From Pseudomonadota bacterium (GTDB taxonomy: Bacteria > Pseudomonadota > Alphaproteobacteria > Sphingomonadales > Sphingomonadaceae): a stretch of 43,165 nt of DNA. The notes under the pieces were generated by a model that was given only the letters and a program-made list of their open reading frames with translations, did no database searches and was not told the origin of the DNA. Every line of letters begins with the position of its first letter. The stretch's first letter is position 1. The stretch lies in assembly GCA_023424095.1 (NCBI GenBank), contig JAFAEG010000001.1, positions 1 to 43,165 on the forward strand, given 5' to 3'. This document shows positions 15,821 through 23,372 of this stretch, in pieces. A program made the position numbers and the translations under genes.

Positions 15821-16099
15821 CTAGAGTGCTGTGGCTGTCGCCTGCAGGCCCATCCCGAGGCCCGTCATTAGCGCCGCCGAGCGATTCCAGCGGACCTGAC
15901 GTTGCAAAGTCGCGATAAAGTCGCTGCCGTCTGCATCGTCAACGATCTGAAATGGGCCAGATCCCGGCCCGTGAACTTTCTGATATTCTGCCTCAACTTT
16001 TTTTGCGCTCACCTTCACGATTGTCGAGAGCAGCCAAAGTACGGCTGCGACGCATTGGGCGACAACCGCAGCCCAAGTTAAGATGTCCTTCGGCGTCAT
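15821..16099 (-). CDS. Small one-helix membrane protein, unknown function
   Basis: 92 residues, not recognised. MTPKDILTWAAVVAQCVAAVLWLLSTIV forms an N-terminal membrane segment (about 8-30), followed by a charged region and a second weakly hydrophobic C-terminus (AALMTGLGMGLQATATAL). The start at 16099 is preferred over 16159 because GGGGG lies upstream and the longer form adds an unlikely Trp/His/Cys leader. It is 31 bp downstream of the DUF486 gene on the same strand. Confidence 0.6.
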   Translation of the reverse strand: MTPKDILTWAAVVAQCVAAVLWLLSTIVKVSAKKVEAEYQKVHGPGSGPFQIVDDADGSDFIATLQRQVRWNRSAALMTGLGMGLQATATAL

Positions 16100-16130
16100 A
16101 TCACCCCCAATCGTCCGACTGTGCCAATCC

Positions 16131-16478
16131 TCACCCCCGAAACACGAACCACGCCCCACCGGCGATCAGGGCGAAGCCGATGGCGTGGTTCAGCGATAAT
16201 TTCTCGCCGAGATACAGCACCGAGAAGATCGCGAACACCGAGAGGGTGATGACCTCCTGCATCGCCTTCAGCTCGGCGGGGGAATAGACGTAGCTGCCCA
16301 TGCGGTTGGCCGGCACCGCGAGCAGATATTCGGGCAAAGCGATGAGCCAGCTGATCGCGATCACCAGCAGGATCGGCGCGCCTTTATATTTGAGGTGCCA
16401 GTACCAGGCGAAGGTCATGAAGATGTTGGAGACGACCAACAAGGCGATGGGGGCGAAGCGCTCGATCATGCGCGGCAT
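16131..16478 (-). CDS. DMT-family membrane protein, DUF486
   Basis: 115 residues, four predicted membrane helices (IALLVVSNIFMTFAWYW, ILLVIAISWLIALPEYLLAV, ITLSVFAIFSVLYL, GFALIAGGAWFVF). The NRMGSYVYSPAELKAMQEVITL block is typical of DUF486, a small relative of drug/metabolite transporters with unknown substrate. The start is uncertain between 16478 and 16469; a longer frame to 16541 lacks support. Divergent from amn with about 80 bp between. Confidence 0.85.
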   Translation of the reverse strand: MPRMIERFAPIALLVVSNIFMTFAWYWHLKYKGAPILLVIAISWLIALPEYLLAVPANRMGSYVYSPAELKAMQEVITLSVFAIFSVLYLGEKLSLNHAIGFALIAGGAWFVFRG

Positions 16479-16559
16479 TGAGGCGCAAGGGCCGCGCCGG
16501 ATCAAGCCCAGGCTTAGAGGGGAGATTGGCCTCCGGCCCAACTCGCGCTAGAGCGGGAC

Positions 16560-18002
16560 ATGACATCATCGACCGCTGCCCTGATCGACGAACTGATCGA
16601 TCGTTTCGACCGCTCAACCAACAATCTGCGCGAGGCGCTGAAGCGCTTCATCGAGCATGGGGAGCGGCCCGATGCGGAGGCGCGGGCGGCCGGGGCGTTC
16701 GTCTATCCGGAAATTCGCATCGGCTATGGCGGCGATACGGCGCGGTCGAAGACCGGGCGCGCCTGGGGGCGGCTGGCGGAGGCGGGGACCTATTCGGTGA
16801 GCGTGACGCAGCCGCGGCTGTTCCGTGACTATCTGGCCGAGCAGCTCGACTTCCTGACGAGCAATTATGACATCACGGTCGAGATCGGTGCGAGCCGGCA
16901 GGAAATCCCGTTCGCCTACGTGCTGGGCGAGGGCGTCGATGTCGCGGACGTGATGGCGGCCGATCTGGTGCGCAATTTTCCGGCGCCGGAGCTTGCCCAT
17001 ATCGGCGACGAGGTGGCTGACGGCATCTGGGAGATGCGCGAGGGCGATCACTATCCGCTGGCGCTTTTCGACGGGCTGCGCACCGATTTCAGCCTGGCGC
17101 GGCTGCGGCATTATACCGGCACCGCGCCGGAGCATTTCCAGCGCTACATCCTGTTCACCAACTATCAGCGCTACGTCGATCATTTCGTCCGCTGGGGCGT
17201 GGGTCAGGTGAACGACCCGACCAGCCGCTTCACCGCGCTGGCGGGCGCCGGCGGGATGATGATCGAGCCGGGAAATGACGATGCCGAGGCGGCGGTCGCG
17301 GACGGCATGTTCAAGCGCTTCCAGATGCCGGCCTATCACCTGGTCGCCGAGGGCGGGACCGGGATTACTTTGGTGAATATCGGCGTCGGCCCGGCCAATG
17401 CGAAGACGATCACCGACCATCTGGCCGTGCTTCGGCCGGAGGCGTGGCTGATGATCGGCCATTGCGGGGGCCTCCGAAGCAGTCAGAAGATCGGCGACTA
17501 TGTCCTTGCCCACGCTTATCTTCGCGACGACCATGTGCTCGACGCGGTGATCCCCGGGTCGGTGCCGATCCCGCCGATCGCGGAGGTGCAGCAGGCGCTG
17601 CAGCAGGCGGCCCTGATGGTGTCGGGCGAGGATGAGGAGGCGCTGAAGGAACGGCTTCGGACCGGCACGGTGGTGACCACCGACGACCGGAACTGGGAAT
17701 TGCGTTATTCCTCGTCGGCCTTGCTGTTCAACCAGTCGCGGGCAGTGGCGATCGACATGGAGAGCGCGACGATTTCGGCGCAGGGCTATCGCTTCCGCGT
17801 GCCCTACGGGACGTTATTGTGCGTGTCCGACAAGCCCCTGCACGGCGAGATCAAGCTGCCGGGACAGGCCAACCGCTTCTACGAGCGGGCGATCGAGGAG
17901 CATGTCCGGATCGGCATCCTGGCCTGCGACCTGATGCGCAAGAACAGCCGGCGGCTGCATAGCCGCAAGCTGCGTGCGTTCAACGAGCCGGCCTTCAGGT
18001 AG
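16560..18002 (+). CDS. amn: AMP nucleosidase
   Basis: Hydrolyses AMP to adenine and ribose 5-phosphate, adjusting adenylate pools. 480 residues, usual length. The N-terminal Amn domain covers about 1-170 (AFVYPEIRIGYGG, TQPRLFRDYL); the C-terminal phosphorylase-like domain has the nucleoside-binding GPANAKTITDHLAVLRPEAW and MIGHCGGLRSSQKIGDYVLA, and later VAIDMESATISAQGYRFRVPYGTLLCVSDKPLHGE. Single gene, overlapping the 3' end of the convergent K+ channel gene by 8 bp. Confidence 0.96.
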   Translation: MTSSTAALIDELIDRFDRSTNNLREALKRFIEHGERPDAEARAAGAFVYPEIRIGYGGDTARSKTGRAWGRLAEAGTYSVSVTQPRLFRDYLAEQLDFLTSNYDITVEIGASRQEIPFAYVLGEGVDVADVMAADLVRNFPAPELAHIGDEVADGIWEMREGDHYPLALFDGLRTDFSLARLRHYTGTAPEHFQRYILFTNYQRYVDHFVRWGVGQVNDPTSRFTALAGAGGMMIEPGNDDAEAAVADGMFKRFQMPAYHLVAEGGTGITLVNIGVGPANAKTITDHLAVLRPEAWLMIGHCGGLRSSQKIGDYVLAHAYLRDDHVLDAVIPGSVPIPPIAEVQQALQQAALMVSGEDEEALKERLRTGTVVTTDDRNWELRYSSSALLFNQSRAVAIDMESATISAQGYRFRVPYGTLLCVSDKPLHGEIKLPGQANRFYERAIEEHVRIGILACDLMRKNSRRLHSRKLRAFNEPAFR

Positions 18003-19035
18003 CGGCTTCGGCCCGGCAGGTCGGCACGATCTCGACGATCGTGTCGCCTTCGCGCACCGCCTTGGCGCCATCTTCCCAGAAGCCGACCGGCGCGCCGTCG
18101 CGGTAGAGGCGGACGCCCAGGCCGGTGGTGATCGCCGAGAGCGGCCGGCCGGCCTCCGCGGCCGTGGCGGCGCGCTCGACCAGCCGGACGCGGCCGGACA
18201 TGCTGGCGAGATCGGCGATATAATCGTGCACCGTCGGGCCGTCGGTCGAGCTGGCCATGAGCAGGCCGGAGAAGCTGACCGGATTGATCACCGTCGTCGC
18301 GCCGGCCTGGCGCGCGAGCAATTCATTGTCGGCGTTGCGGACGATCACGGTGACGCGCAGGTCCGGCGCCAAATGGCGCGCGGTCAGCGTGACCAGGATC
18401 GAGGTGTCGTCGCTGCCGGCGGAGACGACCAGGGCGCGGGCATTGGCGACCTTTACCGCGCTTAACGTGGTGTCGCGGGTCGCGTCGGCCTGCAGCACCG
18501 CGCAGCCCATCTCCTCCGCCTGTTCCAGATTGCCGCCATTGCGGTCGATCACGACGATGCAGCCAGGCTTGGTGCCGCGCGCGATCAGCTCGCGCACCGC
18601 CTGGCTGCCGCTGACCCCGAAGCCGACGACGACGATATGGTCCTTAAGACCGCTCTGCAGCCGCTGCATGATCCATTTGCTCCAGACGCGCTTGATGACG
18701 AAGGTGTAGGCCGTGCCGGCCAGGATGAGGATGAAGAAGACGCGGATCGGGGTGACGATCAGGGCGTCGAACAAACGGGCCTGATCGGTCACCGGGACGA
18801 CGTCGCCATAGCCGGTCGTCGTCGCGCTGATCATCGTGAAATAGATGATGTCGCTGAAGCTGACGTGGCCGTCGAGATTGTCGCGCAGGCTCTCGCGCTC
18901 GAACCAGTGGAAACCGACGATGAAGGCCAAAAGGCCGATCATCAGGGCGACGCGGATGGCGAATTGCGTCCAGGGTCCCAAAGAGGATTGCCGCCGGAGC
19001 AGCAGGTGGCCGAGATCGCGGCCGCGGCGCTTCAT
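17995..19035 (-). CDS. K+ channel with TrkA-N/RCK cytoplasmic domain
   Basis: 346 residues. Two membrane helices (about 23-41 and 90-113) flank a pore loop with the selectivity filter TTGYGD, followed by a TrkA-N Rossmann domain (DHIVVVGFGVSGSQAVRELI, residues about 130-250) and a TrkA-C-like domain ending in VREGDTIVEIVP. Likely a ligand- or nucleotide-gated potassium channel of the inner membrane. Its ATG overlaps the surE stop by 4 bp, indicating co-transcription with surE. Confidence 0.93.
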   Translation of the reverse strand: MKRRGRDLGHLLLRRQSSLGPWTQFAIRVALMIGLLAFIVGFHWFERESLRDNLDGHVSFSDIIYFTMISATTTGYGDVVPVTDQARLFDALIVTPIRVFFILILAGTAYTFVIKRVWSKWIMQRLQSGLKDHIVVVGFGVSGSQAVRELIARGTKPGCIVVIDRNGGNLEQAEEMGCAVLQADATRDTTLSAVKVANARALVVSAGSDDTSILVTLTARHLAPDLRVTVIVRNADNELLARQAGATTVINPVSFSGLLMASSTDGPTVHDYIADLASMSGRVRLVERAATAAEAGRPLSAITTGLGVRLYRDGAPVGFWEDGAKAVREGDTIVEIVPTCRAEAAT

Positions 19036-19796
19036 TCGTAGAGCGCCTCGAGCACCGGCAGCGACGGCTCGTGGGTCAGATCGAGGTGGAGCGGCGTGAC
19101 CGAAACATAGCCGTCGGCGATCGCCTCAAGGTCGGTCTGGTGACCCGGCGTCTGTTCCATCGGGGCGAGGCCGAACCAGTAATAACGATAGCCGCGCGGA
19201 TCGGTGCGTTCGACGATCTGCGAGCGGCCATAATCGTGGAAGCCCTGGCGCGCGACGCGGATGCCGCGCACCGCATCGGGCTCGCGCGGCGGGAAGTTAA
19301 TGTTGATCAGGGTGCGATGGTCCATCGGCCGGCCGATCAAGGGGGTCAGCGCCCGTTCGGCCCAGGCGGTGGCGGCCGAGAAGGGGCCGCCATCGGCCAG
19401 GCCTTCGCGGGCATGGGCCTGGCTGAGCGCGATCGAGGGAATGCCGGCGAGCGCGCCTTCCATCGCGGCGGAGACGGTGCCCGAATAGGTGACGTCCTCG
19501 CCCAGATTCGCGCCGCGATTGATGCCGGACAGGATGAGGTCGGGCTTGTGGTCCGGAATCACCTGCTGGATCGCCATCATCACCGAATCGGTCGGCGTGC
19601 CGGTAACGCAGAAGCGCCGCTCGCCGAGTTTGCGCAGGCGGACGGGAACGGTGAGGGTCAGGCTGTGGCCTGCGCCCGATTGTTCCTCGGCCGGGGCAAC
19701 GATCCAGATATCGTCGGAAAAGCGGCGGGCGACCTGTTCGAGGATGGCCAGGCCGGGGGCGTGAACGCCGTCGTCATTGGTAAGGAGAATACGCAC
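19032..19796 (-). CDS. surE: 5'/3'-nucleotidase SurE
   Basis: Metal-dependent nucleoside monophosphate phosphatase with exopolyphosphatase activity in the family. 254 residues. The diagnostic N-terminus MRILLTNDDGVHAPGL carries the metal-binding Asp8-Asp9; AEEQSGAGHSLTL and SGINRGANLGEDVTYSGTVSAAMEG are the other conserved blocks. In many proteobacteria surE pairs with pcm; here it is followed by a K+ channel gene with a 4-bp overlap. Confidence 0.96.
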   Translation of the reverse strand: MRILLTNDDGVHAPGLAILEQVARRFSDDIWIVAPAEEQSGAGHSLTLTVPVRLRKLGERRFCVTGTPTDSVMMAIQQVIPDHKPDLILSGINRGANLGEDVTYSGTVSAAMEGALAGIPSIALSQAHAREGLADGGPFSAATAWAERALTPLIGRPMDHRTLININFPPREPDAVRGIRVARQGFHDYGRSQIVERTDPRGYRYYWFGLAPMEQTPGHQTDLEAIADGYVSVTPLHLDLTHEPSLPVLEALYE

Positions 19797-19886
19797 GAGG
19801 CGAGGCTATGGAGCGTCGTTCCGGGGCGCACAAGCGGCAACCTTCTCCACCCGGTCCGCGTTCGGAAGGCAAAGGAGAAGATCGCC

Positions 19887-20333
19887 ATGCAGATCCCCCA
19901 CAATGCCCATGTCCTCGTCGCCGACGGCCGCAAGATGCTGTTCTTCCGCAACGAAGGCGACGGCGAGTTTCCGAAGCTGGAGGTGGAGAGCCAGGACGAG
20001 GAGGACAATCCGTCGCATCACGAGCAGGCGACCGATCTCGCCGGTCGGGCCGCGCCGCCGGCCGGGACCGCCGGTGGCGGGTCGATGCAGGAGGTGGATT
20101 TTCACCAGCAGCAGGAAGACCGCTTCGCCGCGAAGCTCGCGGAGATGCTGAAGACGCGGGCACTGGCCAACGAAATCGAAAGCCTGATTATCGTCGCCCC
20201 GGCCAAGACATTGGGCGAGATGCGCAAACATTATCACAAGGAGGTCGAGGCGCGGCTGAAGGGCGAGATCGCCAAGGATCTGACCAACATGCCGGTGCCG
20301 GAGATCGAAAAAGCGCTGCAGGCGGCGGAGTAG
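19887..20333 (+). CDS. Host attachment protein family (baeRF-type nuclease fold)
   Basis: 148 residues. The MQIPHNAHVLVADGRKMLFFRNEG start and the ESLIIVAPAKTLGEMRKHYHKEVEARLKGEIAKDLTNMP end match the family first named from an Agrobacterium host-attachment gene, which resembles archaeal release-factor-like folds. Its function here is unknown. The start at 19887 is set by AAAGGAG (19871-19877). Upstream in-frame codons would overlap surE antisense and are rejected. It is followed by a bidirectional terminator. Confidence 0.88.
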   Translation: MQIPHNAHVLVADGRKMLFFRNEGDGEFPKLEVESQDEEDNPSHHEQATDLAGRAAPPAGTAGGGSMQEVDFHQQQEDRFAAKLAEMLKTRALANEIESLIIVAPAKTLGEMRKHYHKEVEARLKGEIAKDLTNMPVPEIEKALQAAE

Positions 20334-20341
20334 CAAAGAAA

Positions 20342-20378
20342 AGGGCCGCCCCGCAGTGACGGGACGGCCCTCTTTTTC
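20342..20378. terminator. Bidirectional terminator between convergent genes
   Basis: Stem GGGCCGCCCCG / CGGGACGGCCC with a 6-nt loop, followed by CTCTTTTTC on the plus strand and by CTTTTC on the minus strand. It separates the host-attachment gene from the PEP-CTERM-like gene. Confidence 0.85.
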
Positions 20379-20390
20379 GATCGTTGGAGC

Positions 20391-21308
20391 TTAGGCTTCG
20401 GCGGTTTCCGGCGCCGCGGCCTTCCTGGCGAGGCGGCGACGGGCGACGAGCGCCGCGGCGGCTGCGCCGAACAGGATGATCATCGGCGGAGCGGGGACCG
20501 GCGTGCCGCCGTTCGAACCGCCGCTGGAGCTGGGCGGATGGCCGCCCTTGCTGCTGGAACCAGTCGAGGTCGAGCTGCTGGTCGACGAGCTGGTCGAGGA
20601 CGAGGTGCTGCTCGAGGTCGAGGAGCTGGTCGACGAGGACGAGCTGGTCGAGGAGCTGGTCGAAACGTCGCCGCTCGACGAGCTGGTCGAGGAGACTTCG
20701 CCCGACGAGGTCGAGGTCGAGCTGCCGCCGGTGGACGTGGAGGTCGAGCTCCCACCGGTCGAGGTGGAGCTGCCGCCAGTCGAGGTCGAGGTCGAGCTGC
20801 CGCCCGAACCGCCGCTCGAGGTCGAGGTCGAGCCGCCGGTCGAGGTGGAGGAAATGATGATGTTGCCGCCCGAGCCGCCGCTCGAACCGCTGGAACCGAA
20901 GAATCCGCCGGCGAAGAAGCCGCCGCCGAAGCCGCCGCCACCGCCGCTGGTGGTGCTGCCGCCGCCCAGCATGACCGGGATCAGCTGACCGCCGCCGGAG
21001 CCGCCCATCGCATAGCCGCCACCCATTTGCGGCGGCATCGGTGGGGGACCGTAAGGGATCGGCGCGGGCGCGGCCTGCGTGTAGGTGCGGGTGGTCACCG
21101 TGGCCGGCGCGGCGCAGGCCGTGCGGCGCACCGTCCGGCGCACGACGCGGCGCTGGGTCGAGGCGGTGCGGGCGGGCTGGGCCTTGGTGCTGTGCACGAC
21201 TGCGGGCCGCTCGGGCGGGTTCTCGCGGACATGCACCGCGCCGCCGCCGATAATGGCGCCGCCAACCGTGCAGGCGCACAATTTCGCCATGGCCATACGA
21301 ACAGACAT
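20391..21308 (-). CDS. Ser/Thr-Gly-rich surface protein with PEP-CTERM-like anchor
   Basis: 305 residues, unknown function. A short hydrophobic N-terminus (LCACTVGGAIIGGGAV) precedes an Arg/Pro-rich part and Gly-rich blocks (about 100-150). A low-complexity STSTGG and then SSTSSS stretch covers about residues 150-255. The end has the architecture of exosortase substrates: a VPAP motif (TPVPAPP), a hydrophobic helix (MIILFGAAAAALVA) and an Arg/Lys cluster (RRRLARK). The start at 21308 is chosen for its AGAGG upstream; the in-frame codon at 21401 is unsupported. The Ser/Thr tract could be glycosylated. No exosortase gene is in the window. Confidence 0.75.
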   Translation of the reverse strand: MSVRMAMAKLCACTVGGAIIGGGAVHVRENPPERPAVVHSTKAQPARTASTQRRVVRRTVRRTACAAPATVTTRTYTQAAPAPIPYGPPPMPPQMGGGYAMGGSGGGQLIPVMLGGGSTTSGGGGGFGGGFFAGGFFGSSGSSGGSGGNIIISSTSTGGSTSTSSGGSGGSSTSTSTGGSSTSTGGSSTSTSTGGSSTSTSSGEVSSTSSSSGDVSTSSSTSSSSSTSSSTSSSTSSSTSSSTSSSTSTGSSSKGGHPPSSSGGSNGGTPVPAPPMIILFGAAAAALVARRRLARKAAAPETAEA

Positions 21309-21634
21309 CCCCGACCTCTTTCTCTTGCCGCTTTCCGGCTGAGGGTGAGCGAAACCTGCTGGTTCTCCCGCCCCGCCGCGGCTGTAGCGATGGAGATGCA
21401 AACACTTGGTTTAAGCGCAAGCGCGTTAACCCTGTTGGGGGCCTCCAGAGGGGCTTGGGGCGCTGCTTCGTCCCATTCCCGGACGGTTGTTCGGGCAAGG
21501 CGTAAGGATTGGCCGGGGCGACGGGCAGTCGCCGGAGCCGCTCGACTTGACCCGGGCCTAGTGATTCGCGGTCGTTTCGGTGGCGGAGTGCAGCCGTTCC
21601 GCAACAGTTCATTTTAGATCGCTATTCGAGTGAC
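21309..21634. other. Intergenic stretch without recognised gene
   Basis: Between the PEP-CTERM-like gene and the dksA promoter. I see no ORF with a ribosome binding site and no clear hairpin with a U tract. It probably contains the promoter of the minus-strand gene, but no box is convincing. Confidence 0.5.
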
Positions 21635-21663
21635 TTGTTGAGCCTTGCGCGCAAGCGTATAGG
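21635..21663 (+). promoter_or_regulatory. Candidate sigma-70-type promoter for dksA
   Basis: TTGTTG (21635-21640), a 17-bp spacer and TATAGG (21658-21663). Transcription from about 21670 would give a leader containing the short ORF at 21685-21777 and then dksA. Confidence 0.5.
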
Positions 21664-21684
21664 CGCGGCCGGGCGGGAGGATTG

Positions 21685-21777
21685 ATGGAGATGACTCACA
21701 CGAGTTCCCGTCCCTGGTTCGGACAGCCGGCACATGCCGGCCGACGAGGAGTGGAGGGGTATGGCGACCGCACATAG
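21685..21777 (+). CDS. Possible 30-residue upstream ORF overlapping dksA
   Basis: ATG at 21685 is preceded by GGGAGG (21675-21680), a better ribosome binding site than many in the window. The frame encodes MEMTHTSSRPWFGQPAHAG and 11 more residues, and stops at TAG 21775-21777, 14 nt inside dksA. Translation through it would bring ribosomes across the dksA start, so it may couple to or limit DksA synthesis. No family is recognised and it could be chance. Confidence 0.4.
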   Translation: MEMTHTSSRPWFGQPAHAGRRGVEGYGDRT

Positions 21778-22198
21778 TGACGTGCTGTTCGGTGAGTTCG
21801 GCGAGTATCGCCCGAGCGCCAACGAAGAGTTCATGAATCCAGCTCAGCTGGCCTATTTTCGACAGAAGTTGCTCGACTGGAAGGACGGAATCTTACGCGA
21901 GGCCGCGGAGACGATGGCCGAGCTGAAAGCCGGACCGATCCAGGAAGCCGATTTGACCGATCGCGCCTCGAGTGAGACCGATTGGGGCATCCACCTCAGA
22001 ACCCGCGACCGTCAGCGCAAGCTGATCGCCAAGATCGATGCGGCGATGCGCCGGATCGACACTGGCGAATATGGCTTCTGCGAAGTGAGCGGCGAGCCAA
22101 TCTCGCTGGCGCGGCTGGAAGCACGGCCGATCGCGACGATGAGCGTCGAAGCGCAGGAACGGCACGAGCGTAACGAGCGCATTTCGCGCGACGATTAA
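21761..22198 (+). CDS. dksA: RNA polymerase-binding transcription factor DksA
   Basis: Binds the RNA polymerase secondary channel and, with ppGpp, mediates the stringent response. 145 residues: a coiled-coil (FRQKLLDWKDGILREAAETMAELK and onward), a DRASSETDWGIHLRTRDRQRKL segment near the tip, and a C-terminal zinc-finger-like region with one Cys (FCEVSGEPISLARLEARP) instead of the four of E. coli DksA, as is usual in alphaproteobacteria. The start at 21761 is chosen because GGAGGGG precedes it; ATG 21734 is a weaker alternative. Followed by a strong terminator. Confidence 0.95.
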   Translation: MATAHSDVLFGEFGEYRPSANEEFMNPAQLAYFRQKLLDWKDGILREAAETMAELKAGPIQEADLTDRASSETDWGIHLRTRDRQRKLIAKIDAAMRRIDTGEYGFCEVSGEPISLARLEARPIATMSVEAQERHERNERISRDD

Positions 22199-22212
22199 GA
22201 ACCAAGCGAAAA

Positions 22213-22238
22213 GGGCGGCCGCAGGGCCGCCCTTTTTG
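22213..22238 (+). terminator. Intrinsic terminator after dksA
   Basis: Perfect 8-bp stem GGGCGGCC / GGCCGCCC with a GCAG loop, followed by TTTTTG. On the minus strand CTTTTC follows, so it may also serve the convergent YdcH-like gene. Confidence 0.9.
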
Positions 22239-22253
22239 TTGGATCGGTCGGCG

Positions 22254-22409
22254 TCAGTGGCCGACGATCTCATCCTTGAGTCTGAGCTTTTCCTTCTTGA
22301 GGCGGGCGAGGGCGGTCGTGTCGGGGAAGGGCCTGAGATTTTCCTCGCCGATGCGCGCGTCGAGGCTGGCATGCTTTGCGGTCAAAGAATCCATGTGCGC
22401 GTTCTGCAT
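22254..22409 (-). CDS. YdcH-family (DUF465) small protein
   Basis: 51 residues. The C-terminal half ALARLKKEKLRLKDEIVGH is the helical YdcH signature, and the N-terminal half (SLTAKHASLDARI) matches the first helix of the hairpin. The function of the family is not established. ATG 22409 has GAGGAGAAGG just upstream. Convergent with dksA and divergent from a second YdcH-family gene at 22562. Confidence 0.85.
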   Translation of the reverse strand: MQNAHMDSLTAKHASLDARIGEENLRPFPDTTALARLKKEKLRLKDEIVGH

Positions 22410-22561
22410 TCCCTTCTCCTCAAAATGAAGGCCTGTGGGACCTCATAAGCTAGACTCCTCAACGCGCCCGTGTCTCCCACGATCCGACCAAAGCGCAAAT
22501 TTGCGCGCCAAGCCGTTTGGGAGCATGATATGGCCGGGTCTGCGAACCGGGGGATGCACGC

Positions 22562-22768
22562 GTGGAAGCAGCCAATCAGGACAGCGATGCGGCGCGATTG
22601 GCGCTGCTGAAGCTGGAGCATCGCGACCTCGACACGGCGATCGAGGCGCTTCGGGCGTCGGTGGTGGCGGACCAGTTGCAGATCGCTCGGCTGAAGAAGC
22701 GCAAGCTTCGGCTGAAGGACGAAATCGCCCAGTTGGAAGATTTGGCGGTGCCGGACATCATCGCGTGA
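22562..22768 (+). CDS. Second YdcH-family (DUF465) small protein
   Basis: 68 residues from a GTG start. The two-helix pattern is LLKLEHRDLDTAIEAL then QIARLKKRKLRLKDEIAQLE, sharing KLRLKDEI with the gene at 22254-22409. The role is unknown; the family forms short coiled-coil hairpins. It is 152 bp from the divergent paralogue and 93 bp before the RcdA-like gene. Confidence 0.85.
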   Translation: MEAANQDSDAARLALLKLEHRDLDTAIEALRASVVADQLQIARLKKRKLRLKDEIAQLEDLAVPDIIA

Positions 22769-22861
22769 TCGCGACCGGCTTTCCCAATATTGGCCACAAT
22801 CGCAGGGCCTTAACCTTATTCGGAGCTTCGTGCGCGTGCCCTGCTGTGGCAGCTTCGCGCC

Positions 22862-23323
22862 ATGAGTGACGAAAGCCGCCGCGCGATGCTGACGCCCAAG
22901 CTGGTCGATTCGCTTTATGTCGAGGCGATGGTGCTGGCCGATGAGGCGCGCTCCTATTTCGATATCCTAGCGGAGGAAGACCGGGCCGCGATGGACCCGG
23001 CGATCCGGGTGCATTTCGCCTGCGAGTCGCTCAGGGTGACGACGCGGCTGATGCACATCATCGCCTGGCTGCTGACCCAGCGCGCCGTTTCGGCGGGCGA
23101 GATCAGCAAGGCGCAATCGCTGGAGCCGGACCGCCGGCTGGGCGAGGCGCCGGAGGGCGACCCGGTGCTGATGCGGCATTTCCCCGATGCGGCGCGGGCG
23201 CTGATCGCGGCGAGCCAGGAATTGTACGGCCGGGTCCGCCGGCTCGACCGGGTGAGCGGCCTGGCGCCGAACACGTTCAGCCCGGCGCGCAGCCTGATGA
23301 GCCGGCTCGAACGGGCGTTTTAG
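22862..23323 (+). CDS. DUF1465 protein, RcdA-like
   Basis: 153 residues. The pattern LVDSLYVEAMVLADEARSYFD, then RVHFACESLRVTTRLMHIIAWLLTQRAV, matches DUF1465, the family that includes Caulobacter RcdA. There RcdA is an adaptor delivering CtrA and other proteins to ClpXP during the cell cycle. An equivalent role here is inference; assignment to the family is firmer. ATG 22862 starts the protein in family register. The presence of a DivL-like gene later in the window fits a CtrA circuit in this organism. Confidence 0.8.
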   Translation: MSDESRRAMLTPKLVDSLYVEAMVLADEARSYFDILAEEDRAAMDPAIRVHFACESLRVTTRLMHIIAWLLTQRAVSAGEISKAQSLEPDRRLGEAPEGDPVLMRHFPDAARALIAASQELYGRVRRLDRVSGLAPNTFSPARSLMSRLERAF

Positions 23324-23372
23324 GCCCCCATCCACGCTTTGTGTGCCCTGCCGCTTTGGCTAAAGGTGCGGC

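Noticed and set aside
20476..20988. Plus-strand frame encoding acidic ELVEE/VEVELPP repeats
   Set aside because: It is the antisense reading of the Ser/Thr-rich repeat tract of the PEP-CTERM-like gene; the repetitive look is inherited from that gene.
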